A stretch of DNA of 64,000 nucleotides from Acinetobacter parvus DSM 16617 = CIP 108168 (GTDB lineage: Bacteria > Pseudomonadota > Gammaproteobacteria > Pseudomonadales > Moraxellaceae), in assembly GCF_000368025.1 (NCBI RefSeq), contig NZ_KB849211.1, positions 640,853-704,852 on the forward strand, written 5' to 3'. The notes beneath the pieces are model-generated. The model worked only from the letters and a program-made list of their open reading frames with translations. It was not told where the DNA came from and made no database searches. Made by a program: the position numbers and the translations under genes. How positions within the stretch are numbered: position 1 is the first letter of the stretch; each line of letters begins with the position of its first letter. This document shows, piece after piece, positions 44,838-53,412 of this stretch.

Positions 44838-45755
44838 ATGAAAATTGCTCGACTGTCTTGCCTGGCATTAGTTAGCCTGGCTTTATTTGGTTGTGATCAG
44901 ACTGCAAAAAAAACACCGCCTACAACAGCAATCAAGGCCCGTGAACCTGTGATCGCACTGGCGTTGGGTGGTGGCGGGGCCAAGGGTTTTGCCCATATTG
45001 GTGTGATCAAGGTGCTGGAATCACATGGGATTAAGGCCAAGATTGTGACAGGCACCAGTGCAGGCAGCTTTGTGGGCAGTATCTATGCAAGCGGTCAAAC
45101 ACCTTATCAAATGCAAAACCTTGCCCTAAAGCTGCAAGAGTCTGATCTGCGTGATTTAACTCTCAATAGTCAGGGCTTTATTGCAGGGCAAAAATTACAG
45201 AACTACGTCAATGCTCAGGTGGGCAATAAACCAATTGAACAGTTTCCAAAACGTTTTGCTGCGGTTGCCACCCGTTTGGATAATGGTAAAAAGGCTGAAT
45301 TTATTAAGGGCAATGCAGGTCAGGCAGTACGTGCATCCTGTAGTATTCCGAACGTTTTTGTACCCACTGTGATTGGCAATACCAAATATGTCGATGGTGG
45401 CTTGGTCAGTCCAATTCCAGTCAAAACAGCAAAGGATATGGGTGCTGATCTTGTGATTGCGGTGGATATTTCAGCCCGTCCAACGGGTGACAAACCACTG
45501 AGTATGTGGGGATTGCTCGACCAAACCATTAATATTATGGGACAGCAAAGTATTAATGAGGAGCTGAATCAGGCAAACGTCGTGATTCAGCCTAAAGTTG
45601 GTCATCTTGGTGTGCTTGATCTTAAATCAAGTAATGAAGCGATTTTAGAGGGTGAAAGAGCGGCTCAGGGTAAAATCGTTGCCATTCAAAAAGCCATTAC
45701 TGATTTTAAGAAATCCCCTGCTGCATTACAGCCAGCGCCTCGGGCTAAATTCTAA
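44838..45755 (+). CDS. patatin-like phospholipase lipoprotein (RssA-like)
   Basis: A 305-aa predicted lipoprotein with lipobox LFGC (Cys at about residue 17), then a patatin domain: the oxyanion motif ALGGGGAKGFAHIG, nucleophile GTSAGS, and the catalytic Asp in YVDGGLVSPIPV. It would hydrolyse acyl esters at the cell envelope. The frame opens at 44802, but ATG 44838 gives the signal peptide directly. The adjacent upstream acyltransferase pseudogene suggests a once-paired lipid-handling locus. Confidence 0.85.
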   Translation: MKIARLSCLALVSLALFGCDQTAKKTPPTTAIKAREPVIALALGGGGAKGFAHIGVIKVLESHGIKAKIVTGTSAGSFVGSIYASGQTPYQMQNLALKLQESDLRDLTLNSQGFIAGQKLQNYVNAQVGNKPIEQFPKRFAAVATRLDNGKKAEFIKGNAGQAVRASCSIPNVFVPTVIGNTKYVDGGLVSPIPVKTAKDMGADLVIAVDISARPTGDKPLSMWGLLDQTINIMGQQSINEELNQANVVIQPKVGHLGVLDLKSSNEAILEGERAAQGKIVAIQKAITDFKKSPAALQPAPRAKF

Positions 45756-45940
45756 AAAAACAATATTAAGGGGTGGTGTGCATTTCAAAAATGCTTGCTC
45801 TATAAGTAAGCTTTCCAGCTCGCATTTTCCCCACATCCTAAAAAAACAATCTTTTTATATTCATAAAGATAATCATCTGCTAGAGTGGGGAAAGTGAATA
45901 TTTTTTCACCTCCACTCAGTTTAATGATGCGAGCAAATCT

Positions 45941-46408
45941 ATGGAGTTTGTAGTTGAACCTTGGCACTGGTTCGTATTAGGGATTTTACTGATTCTTTCA
46001 GAGTTGATTTTGCCTGCTTTTGCCGCATTATGGTTTGGCATAGCAGCAGTCATGGTATGTATTTTACTGTGGCTTTTCCCAATGATGGGCTTTACCACCC
46101 AAGTGGTGACCTGGGGAATTTTATCTATTTTATGTACGATACTCTGGTTCAAGTTTATCAAGCCACTCTCGACTGATAAAACCAAGGCAGGATTACCACG
46201 GGAAGCCACGATTGGACAAGTGGGTATGGTCATCCGTACTGGGCTTGACCATGATCAGATCATTGTACGCTTTCCAATGCCTGTTTTGGGCTCAGATGAA
46301 TGGAATTGCCGAACCACAACGGCTGTTCAAGTCGGTGACCGTGTTCGGGTCGTTGATATTCTAGGTAATGATTTAGTGGTCCAACCACATAGTAGTAATA
46401 TTTCATAA
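45941..46408 (+). CDS. NfeD-family membrane protein
   Basis: A 155-aa short NfeD protein: two or three hydrophobic helices (about residues 8-70) and a C-terminal OB-fold (GQVGMVIRTGLDHDQIIVRF to VGDRVRVVDILGNDLVV). It is followed at 16 nt by the SPFH gene, its usual operon partner; such pairs organise membrane microdomains or aid membrane-protein quality control. Confidence 0.88.
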   Translation: MEFVVEPWHWFVLGILLILSELILPAFAALWFGIAAVMVCILLWLFPMMGFTTQVVTWGILSILCTILWFKFIKPLSTDKTKAGLPREATIGQVGMVIRTGLDHDQIIVRFPMPVLGSDEWNCRTTTAVQVGDRVRVVDILGNDLVVQPHSSNIS

Positions 46409-46424
46409 CAAAGAGGGTTTTGAT

Positions 46425-47276
46425 ATGTCTGCTGGAGCGATTATTGTTTTAGCTCTTTTGGTCTTTATTGGTATAACCATTTTTAAAGGGGTTCGTATTG
46501 TTCCCCAGGGTTATAAATGGATTGTACAACGTTTAGGTAAATATCATACTACGTTGAGTCCTGGCCTGAATTTTGTCATTCCATATGTTGATGAAGTGGC
46601 TTATAAAATCACCACCAAGGATATTGTGCTGGATATTCCTTCACAGGAAGTGATTACACGCGACAATGCGGTCTTGGTGATGAATGCAGTTGCCTATATC
46701 AACCTGACCACACCTGAAAAAGCGGTGTATGGCATTGAAAACTATACATGGGCAATTCAAAACCTTGTTCAAACTTCACTACGTTCCATCGTGGGTGAAA
46801 TGGACCTGGACGATGCGCTGTCTTCCCGTGACCATATCAAGGCGAAATTAAAAGCCGCGATTTCTGATGATATTTCAGACTGGGGAATCACGCTCAAAAC
46901 CGTTGAAATTCAGGATATCCAGCCATCTCACACCATGCAGGCTGCAATGGAAGAACAAGCGGCAGCAGAGCGTCAACGTCGTGCTGCTGTAACCAAGGCA
47001 GATGGTGAAAAACAGGCAGCTATTTTAAGTGCAGAAGGTCGTCTGGAAGCCTCCCGTCGTGATGCAGAAGCGCAAGTGGTACTTGCTGAAGCCTCACAAC
47101 GTGCCATTGAAATGGTCACCAGTGCTGTGGGAGATAAAGAAATTCCTGTTGCCTACCTATTGGGTGAACAATATGTGAAAGCCATGCAGGATTTATCCAA
47201 ATCAAGTAATTCAAAAACAGTGGTATTGCCTGCTGATGTACTGAATGCAATTCGTGGGATTATGGGTAAGCATTAA
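46425..47276 (+). CDS. SPFH/stomatin-family protein (QmcA-like)
   Basis: A 283-aa membrane-anchored stomatin-like protein. One N-terminal hydrophobic helix, then the SPFH domain (YKWIVQRLGKYHTTLSPGLN, IPYVDEVAYKI) and an Ala/Glu-rich coiled coil (AMEEQAAAERQRRAAVTKAD). It forms an operon with the NfeD gene, and the unit ends at a terminator. Confidence 0.92.
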   Translation: MSAGAIIVLALLVFIGITIFKGVRIVPQGYKWIVQRLGKYHTTLSPGLNFVIPYVDEVAYKITTKDIVLDIPSQEVITRDNAVLVMNAVAYINLTTPEKAVYGIENYTWAIQNLVQTSLRSIVGEMDLDDALSSRDHIKAKLKAAISDDISDWGITLKTVEIQDIQPSHTMQAAMEEQAAAERQRRAAVTKADGEKQAAILSAEGRLEASRRDAEAQVVLAEASQRAIEMVTSAVGDKEIPVAYLLGEQYVKAMQDLSKSSNSKTVVLPADVLNAIRGIMGKH

Positions 47277-47294
47277 TTTTTAGTTATAAAAAAA

Positions 47295-47327
47295 ACGTAC
47301 TATCTCTAAAGATGGTGCGTTTTTTTA
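47295..47327 (+). terminator. terminator after the SPFH gene
   Basis: ACGTACTATCT pairs with AGATGGTGCGT (two G-U pairs) around CTAA and is followed by seven Ts. Confidence 0.7.
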
Positions 47328-47362
47328 TTGAGCAAATACCATCTAAGCTGTGTAGTTGATAT

Positions 47363-47650
47363 TTATTGCTCAGCTAATTTCTTAATTTTACGATCAAAAA
47401 TAAAAGGGCCAAAAGGTAGGATCGCAGCAATCAACCCCATGTTAAAAATACTCAGTGACCATTTCATACGGTGACAAACAACCAGCAAGACCGCTAAAAA
47501 CAACAAGAACAGTACTCCATGTCCCATACCAATGTATTTGACAAAAACAGGATTATCCCAAATATATTTAATCGGCATCGCAACACCAAGCAATAACAGG
47601 AAACTGATTCCCTCAAGCGTACCCACGAAACGTAAAGTTTTAATATTCAT
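47363..47650 (-). CDS. DUF3817 small membrane protein
   Basis: A 95-aa protein with three hydrophobic segments and the DUF3817 pattern RFVGTLEGISFLLLLGVAMP then KYIWDNPVFVKYIGMGHGVL. The frame is open to 47776, but ATG 47650 gives the family N-terminus and excludes overlap with ispA. Function unknown. Confidence 0.85.
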   Translation of the reverse strand: MNIKTLRFVGTLEGISFLLLLGVAMPIKYIWDNPVFVKYIGMGHGVLFLLFLAVLLVVCHRMKWSLSIFNMGLIAAILPFGPFIFDRKIKKLAEQ

Positions 47651-47669
47651 TATGATGCTGTTCCTGTCA

Positions 47670-48581
47670 TTAACTTTTTCGTGCCAGTAAAAACTGTGCA
47701 ATTGCCACCAGCTCTTTGGCATCATCACCAAAATAGCCCAATGCTTCAAATGCCTGATCATGCAGGGTTTGCGCATAGGCTTGAGCTTTTTCCAAACCCA
47801 TTAAGGCTGGATAAGTCGATTTTTGTACCTGCTCATCCTTACCCGCAGTTTTACCTAATGTTTCAGTGCTGGCGGTAATATCCAGAATGTCATCCTGAAC
47901 CTGAAAAGCCAAACCAATGCTTTGCCCAAACTGGCGCAACTTTGGAATCGCCTGATCCGTACCTGCAAAAATTGTCACTGCACCCATCATAATCGCGGCC
48001 TGAATCAAGGCACCTGTTTTATTACGGTGAATATTTTCCAGTTCAGCCTGATCGACCTGTTTGCCTTCAGCCTGTAAATCCAGTACCTGACCACAGACCA
48101 TTTTTGAACTGGCGGTGGCTAAAATCTGCATTTGCTTCAGTACAATTGTAGCATCAGTTCCCTGCCCCTGTTCATCAAACAAACGGCTTCCCAGAATTTC
48201 AAATGCCATGGATTGCAAGATGTCACCTGCCAACAAGGCAGTGTTCTCACCAAATGCAACATGGCAAGTTGGCTGCCCACGACGCAGCAAATCATTATCC
48301 ATACAGGGTAAGTCATCATGTGCCAATGAGTAGCAGTGGATCAACTCAACCGCAACGGCCGCACGGCGGGCGGCCGCAAAATAAGGGTTGGGTTGCAATG
48401 AGGCAGCCGCATAACACAATGCAGGACGAACACGCTTTCCCCCTAGCATCACGGCATGATGCACAGCGGCCTTTAACGGTTCTGGAATGGAGAATGCAGC
48501 CAATGCTGTCAATAAATCCTGTTGAATACGTTGTTGAGCTTGTTGTAAAACATCCGCATTAACTTGAGAAATAGATGACAC
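47670..48581 (-). CDS. ispA: farnesyl diphosphate synthase (polyprenyl synthetase)
   Basis: A 303-aa cis/trans prenyltransferase that makes C15 farnesyl diphosphate for ubiquinone, undecaprenol and haem O pathways. First Asp-rich motif LAHDDLPCMDNDLLRRG (DDxxxxD spacing typical of short-chain FPP synthases), second QVQDDILDIT. The product is the substrate for IspB, also in the window. Confidence 0.92.
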   Translation of the reverse strand: MSSISQVNADVLQQAQQRIQQDLLTALAAFSIPEPLKAAVHHAVMLGGKRVRPALCYAAASLQPNPYFAAARRAAVAVELIHCYSLAHDDLPCMDNDLLRRGQPTCHVAFGENTALLAGDILQSMAFEILGSRLFDEQGQGTDATIVLKQMQILATASSKMVCGQVLDLQAEGKQVDQAELENIHRNKTGALIQAAIMMGAVTIFAGTDQAIPKLRQFGQSIGLAFQVQDDILDITASTETLGKTAGKDEQVQKSTYPALMGLEKAQAYAQTLHDQAFEALGYFGDDAKELVAIAQFLLARKS

Positions 48582-48743
48582 AATTGCCTCTGGAAGCTTG
48601 AATGATAAGGATAAAGACAGGACCTGTCAGAATGGCGACATCATACCATTATTTATCTCAGGAAATTGTGTTTGTATTTTTAACTTATTCAAAATAATAA
48701 AGCCTCCAAAAGGAGACTCTATCAAGAGATTTACTGGGATAAT

Positions 48744-49931
48744 TTAGAACGTATCACCTGGTACACGCACCCAACCTTCCATTAACACACGTGCGCTACG
48801 GCTCATAATGGCTTTTTTCACGGCCCATTTGCCATCAATCAACTCAGCTTGAGCGCCAACACGCAATGTCCCTGATGGATGACCAAAACGAACCGCTTCA
48901 CGCTCACCACCGCCTGCTGCCAGATTCACCAACGTTCCTGGAATGGCTGCTGCCGTACCAATTGCAACTGCGGCTGTGCCCATCATGGCGTGGTGCAGCT
49001 TACCCATCGACAAGGCACGCACCAATAAATCCACATCAGCCGCCTCAACGGTTTTACCACTTGAAGAGGTATAGGCTTTCGGCTGAGAAACAAAGGCAAT
49101 TTTAGGCGTATGCTGACGGGCAGCCGCTTCAGAAATATCTTTTATTAAGCGCATTTGTAGCGCGCCATAGGCACGGATTTTTTCAAAACGTGCCAAAGCA
49201 GCGTTATCACCATTGATATGATCCTGCAATTCTGTACCCTGATAGCCAATATCTTCCGCATTCAGGAAAATGGTTGGAATACCCGCATTGATAAAGGTGG
49301 CCTGAAATGTACCAATCTCAGGTACTTCAAGCTGATCCACCACATTGCCTGTAGGGAACATATCACCACCCTCTTCACCATCATCGGCAGGGTCTAAAAA
49401 TTCAATCTGCACTTCCGCTGCTGGAAAGGTCACGCCATCCAGTTCAAAGTCACCTGTTTCCTGTACCTGACCATTGGTTACTGGCACATGCGCAATAATG
49501 GTTTTTTGTATATTTTTCTGCCAGATGCGTACCGTACAAATACCATTTTCAGGAATACGTTCTGCATCAACCAAACCATTGGAAATGGCAAATGAACCGA
49601 CTGCTGCGGTGAGGTTGCCACAGTTACCACTCCAGTCCACAAATGGCTGGTCAATCGAAACCTGTCCAAATAAATAATCGACATCATGTTCTGGTTGTGC
49701 ACTTTTTGCCAAAATCACGGTTTTGCTGGTACTTGAAGTTGCACCACCCATGCCATCAATTTGCTTGCCATAAGGGTCTGGACTGCCAATCACACGAAGA
49801 AGAAGTTGATCACGTGCCTTTCCTGCCACCTGTGCCGCTTCAGGCAAATCATCCAGCTTGAAAAACACCCCCTTACTTGTACCACCACGCATATAGGTTG
49901 CTGGGACTTTGATTTGCGGTACTGAGCTCAT
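48744..49931 (-). CDS. prpF: PrpF-family isomerase (2-methylaconitate isomerase)
   Basis: A 395-aa DapF-like fold isomerase. MRGGTSKGVFFKLDDLP (about 14-30) is the PrpF signature; DWSGNCGNLTAAVGSFAI holds the active-site Cys, and PTIFLNAEDIGYQG follows. In the methylcitrate pathway it isomerises 2-methylaconitate. The usual partners (acnD, prpB, prpC) are not adjacent here, so a different substrate, such as in the 4-oxalomesaconate tautomerase group, is possible. Confidence 0.88.
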   Translation of the reverse strand: MSSVPQIKVPATYMRGGTSKGVFFKLDDLPEAAQVAGKARDQLLLRVIGSPDPYGKQIDGMGGATSSTSKTVILAKSAQPEHDVDYLFGQVSIDQPFVDWSGNCGNLTAAVGSFAISNGLVDAERIPENGICTVRIWQKNIQKTIIAHVPVTNGQVQETGDFELDGVTFPAAEVQIEFLDPADDGEEGGDMFPTGNVVDQLEVPEIGTFQATFINAGIPTIFLNAEDIGYQGTELQDHINGDNAALARFEKIRAYGALQMRLIKDISEAAARQHTPKIAFVSQPKAYTSSSGKTVEAADVDLLVRALSMGKLHHAMMGTAAVAIGTAAAIPGTLVNLAAGGGEREAVRFGHPSGTLRVGAQAELIDGKWAVKKAIMSRSARVLMEGWVRVPGDTF

Positions 49932-50301
49932 GTCAATTTCATCCTTTTATCATGTTTTGGTGCAGCTAGGTTTTGTGTTCAACGTTACTGCACAGCAGTC
50001 AAAAATGCCATACGACCAATGGTTTTTTAGGCAAATTATCGTTAGCAAAATATGTTGTTTATATTGGGTATATCAGCATGATTTAACAATAGCACGAAAG
50101 CCAACAAACATGGTTAGAAAACAAAGTTGCCTTTCAAGCGTACAAATATAAATCAATATTTATTTTACCACTCATTCAAATATAGGATTTTAAATAACTT
50201 TTAAAAACCACTTTACAGTCATAGCCTGCCTGTACTTTTACTAGGCGAAAATCCTGCAATCTATTAGAATAATCCACTTATTCATCGTCGAGCTCAGTCC
50301 T
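49932..50301. other. divergent intergenic region prpF / permease
   Basis: A 370-nt gap that must carry promoters for both divergent genes. On the minus strand TTGTTA and GATATA about 50090-50070 could be a promoter for prpF. No other structure is seen. Confidence 0.25.
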
Positions 50302-51660
50302 TTGAACAACGATTCTTCTCAACTTCAGCGTGGACTAAAAAACCGCCATATCCAGCTCATTGCGATGGGTGGAGCAATTGGTACGGGCTTATTTTTAGGT
50401 TCTGCACAGGTGATCCAGTCTGCTGGACCATCTATTATTTTGGGTTATGCGATTGGCGGTTTGATTGCTTTTTTAATCATGCGTCAACTCGGTGAAATGA
50501 TCGTAGAAGAACCTGTAGCAGGTTCATTTAGTCATTTTGCATATCAATATTGGGGTAAATTTCCAGGCTTTTTATCAGGTTGGAATTATTGGATATTGTA
50601 TATCCTCGTTGCGATGAGTGAGCTCACGGCAGTCGCAAAATATATCAATTACTGGTGGCCTCATATTGCTGCATGGCAGTCAGTTTTATTCTTCTTTGTG
50701 ATTATTACAGCGATCAATCTCACCAATGTAAAATTCTATGGTGAGTCAGAATTTTGGTTAGCCATTATTAAAGTCACCGCTGTTATAGCGATGATTTTAT
50801 TTGGTCTGTTCTTGCTGTTCACTGCGGATGCCAACTCTACGGCTTCATTTACCAACCTTTGGAGTCATGGTGGATTCTTCCCGAATGGGTTTGAAGGTCT
50901 ATTCTTCATGCTGGCATTCTTGATGTTTGCATTTGGTGGTATTGAATTAATCGGTATGGCAGCGGCTGAAGCCAATGATCCAAAGAAAACGATTCCTAAA
51001 GCGATCAACCAAGTTGTGTTCCGTATTCTGATTTTCTACATCGGTTCACTCACAATTTTATTATCACTTGTGCCTTGGAATCAGCTTGATTTAGGTGGCT
51101 TAGATAAAAGCCCATTTGTAATGATTTTCAGTCAAATGGGAATTGGTTGGGCTGCTCACCTACTTAACTTCATTATCTTAACCGCAGCATTATCTGTATA
51201 TAACAGTGGTATGTATGCAAACAGCCGCATGTTGTTTGGTTTAGCTGAACAAGGTAATGCACCTAAAGTATTTGCTAAAGTGAATAAACAAGGTGTTCCT
51301 GTTCCAGCCGTATTGCTTTCAGCATTGCTCATCTTCGGATGTGTACTTTTAAACTACTTCGTACCAGAAGATGCCTTAGGTCATTTGATGTATGTGGTTG
51401 TGGGTGCTTTAGTTTTAAACTGGGCAATGATCAGTTTGACTCATTTGAAATTTAAAGCGATGGTCAAACAAAAAGCATTAACAACGAGCTTCCCTGCTTT
51501 ATGGTCACCATTCAGCAATTATCTTGTACTCGCATTTATTGCGGTTGTACTTTACATCATGTGGCAGCAAGGTTTTAAAGAATCTGTGCTCATGATTCCT
51601 ATTTGGATCGTTCTAATGTTTGTGCTCTATCGTGTTTTAAATTTGAAAAATAAGAGCTAA
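50302..51660 (+). CDS. amino acid permease (APC family, CycA/AroP-like)
   Basis: A 452-aa APC transporter. The N-terminus LKNRHIQLIAMGGAIGTGLF followed by LGSAQVIQSAGPSIILGYAI is the AAT-family signature shared by CycA, AroP and ProY; EPVAGSFSHFA and GGIELIGMAAAEANDPKKTI are also conserved. The start is TTG at 50302 (no ATG nearby in frame), with a weak GAG upstream. The substrate is not certain. A terminator follows before the tRNA. Confidence 0.88.
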   Translation: MNNDSSQLQRGLKNRHIQLIAMGGAIGTGLFLGSAQVIQSAGPSIILGYAIGGLIAFLIMRQLGEMIVEEPVAGSFSHFAYQYWGKFPGFLSGWNYWILYILVAMSELTAVAKYINYWWPHIAAWQSVLFFFVIITAINLTNVKFYGESEFWLAIIKVTAVIAMILFGLFLLFTADANSTASFTNLWSHGGFFPNGFEGLFFMLAFLMFAFGGIELIGMAAAEANDPKKTIPKAINQVVFRILIFYIGSLTILLSLVPWNQLDLGGLDKSPFVMIFSQMGIGWAAHLLNFIILTAALSVYNSGMYANSRMLFGLAEQGNAPKVFAKVNKQGVPVPAVLLSALLIFGCVLLNYFVPEDALGHLMYVVVGALVLNWAMISLTHLKFKAMVKQKALTTSFPALWSPFSNYLVLAFIAVVLYIMWQQGFKESVLMIPIWIVLMFVLYRVLNLKNKS

Positions 51661-51682
51661 ATACAGCTAGTCGGTTTCATCA

Positions 51683-51713
51683 AAAAGTGATTGCTAAGGC
51701 AATCACTTTTTTG
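51683..51713 (+). terminator. terminator of the permease
   Basis: AAAAGTGATTGC-TAAG-GCAATCACTTTT is a perfect 12-bp stem followed by TTG. Confidence 0.8.
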
Positions 51714-51732
51714 TTTATAATCATTTAATTAT

Positions 51733-51808
51733 GCGCCCTTAGCTTAACTGGATAGAGCAGTTGCCTCCTAAGCGACCGACGTGGGTTCGAGTCCCGCAGG
51801 GCGCACCA
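51733..51808 (+). tRNA. tRNA-Arg (anticodon CCU)
   Basis: A 76-nt cloverleaf with encoded CCA. Acceptor GCGCCCT pairs with AGGGCGC; the anticodon stem GTTGC/GCGAC holds loop CTCCTAA with anticodon CCT at 51767-51769; the T-arm has GGTTCGAGTCC. It reads AGG codons. tRNA-Arg genes are common island integration sites, and an integrase follows. Confidence 0.95.
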
Positions 51809-51926
51809 TTTTATGGTTTATTTTGATATAAAACATTCCACCCAAAAATAAAACATACATTAAATTCAAATATTTAATTAAAATCAAATCTAATTTAGTC
51901 TATAAATTTCCAACTTAATACATATT

Positions 51927-51983
51927 TTTTTGCGGTAATTTTTACGGTAAGATGTACTACCGCAAAAACTCTTACCGTAAAAA
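51927..51983. repeat. four interlocked inverted repeats before the integrase
   Basis: TTTTTGCGGTA (51927-51937) and TTTTTACGGTAAGA (51939-51952) are followed by their reverse complements TACCGCAAAAA (51958-51968) and TCTTACCGTAAAAA (51970-51983), in the order A, B, A', B'. A and B share TTTTTnCGGTA, so the motif occurs four times. Likely arm-type binding sites for the integrase or its excisionase, or an operator. Confidence 0.55.
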
Positions 51984-51997
51984 GGCCAAAAATAGTT

Positions 51998-53197
51998 ATA
52001 CCACTTACAGATACCAAGATTAAAACTATCAAAGCAGACTCTACAAAAGTTCAGAAGCTTGCCGATGGTAATGGTTTATTTTTGATTATCTCTAAGACTG
52101 GGGATAAGAGCTGGAGATTTGACTACTCACGCCCCTATACCAAAAAAAGAAATTCCTTAAGCTTTGGTTCCTATCCAACAGTCACTCTAGCTGATGCAAG
52201 AATTAGACGTGAAGAAGCCCGTACCCTTCTCTCTCAAAATATCGACCCACATGTTGAAAAAGTTAGAATTGAGAATGAGATATTAAATACGAATAATAAT
52301 ACTTTCCAAAATATTTCAAATGAGTGGATGGCAAAGCAAGACTTTGCTGAATCAACGATTAAAGGGCAACAACGCTTATTAGAAGTAATCAATCAGCATA
52401 TTGGTAAAATCCCAATACATGAGATTAAAGCCATGGATATCCTGAAGGTTTGTCGAATTTATGAAAAAGAAGGCAAATTAGAAACAGCTTAAAAGGTCAA
52501 AGTGAAATGTGGTCAAGTTCTGCGCTACGCGGTTTCTATTGGATTTTGTGAGCGTGATGTTACTCAAGATTTAAAGGGAGCCATCTCCCCTCCCAAAGTG
52601 ACACATATGGCCGCTTTGGTAGAACCTAAAGATTTTGCCTTACTCTTACGAGACATTGATCATTACGAAGGTTCAGTAATCACTCGATATGCTCTACGTA
52701 TTGCTCCTCTAGTTTTTGTTCGCCCAGGCGAATTAAGACATGCTAAGTGGCAAGATATCGACCTTCAAAAAGGCTTGTGGAGTTATACCCCTCCAAAAAC
52801 AAAATCAAAGACAGGTGTCCAGCACATTGTCCCTCTATCAACGCAAGTCATTCATTTGCTTTCAGAACTTGCTCAAATAACAAAAGCTAGAAGTGAGTAT
52901 GTATTTCCTGCAATCACTTCCAACTTAAAGCCCATGTCAGAAAATACCATTAATCAAGCTTTACGCCGCTTAGGTTATACCAGTGAACAAGCATGTGGAC
53001 ATGGTTTTCGTGCTTCTGCGCGTACAATTTTAGAAGAAGTTTTAGAATTTCCGATTGAATTGATTGAGCAACAGCTTGCCCATCAGGTAAAAGATATGCA
53101 TGGTCGTGCTTATAACCGTACTAAGCATTTAGAGAAGAGAAAAGAGATGATGCAGAGATGGGCGGATTATTGTGATGAATTGAAGGCTTCGTCATAA
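51998..53197 (+). pseudogene. P4-type tyrosine integrase with nonsense mutation
   Basis: The frame starts around 51998 with an ATA where a start codon is expected (IPLTDTKIKTIKADSTKVQK) and runs through the DUF4102 domain (LADGNGLFLIISKTGDKSW) into TAA at 52490-52492 after EGKLETA. The same frame then continues with the core and catalytic domain (KCGQVLRYAV; Arg in RPGELRHAKW; HGFRASA; LAHQV; Tyr in YNRTKHLEKRKEM). All catalytic residues remain, but the nonsense codon would split the protein, so the island is probably no longer self-mobile. A TTG at 52082 could give a shortened N-terminus. Confidence 0.8.
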
Positions 53198-53412
53198 AAA
53201 ATAAACTAATACTAGCTCACTCAAATAAAAAGGCTAATTAACGGGGGCTTTGAGGGGGAGTAAATGAATCAAATCTCGTAATTATTAATGCAATCCTAAT
53301 AGAATAAAAAAGCTAAGGGGGACTAAGTTCATAATGGATTTATTTTTAAAATCACAAACTTATGATATAAATAATTTATACAAGAATTTACTGACTTTAA
53401 ATAGCATAACTT
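53198..53412 (+). other. AT-rich leader before the defence operon
   Basis: A 215-nt AT-rich gap. A TATGATATAAAT stretch about 45 nt before gajA may contain a -10. No Shine-Dalgarno sequence precedes the gajA ATG. Confidence 0.3.
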
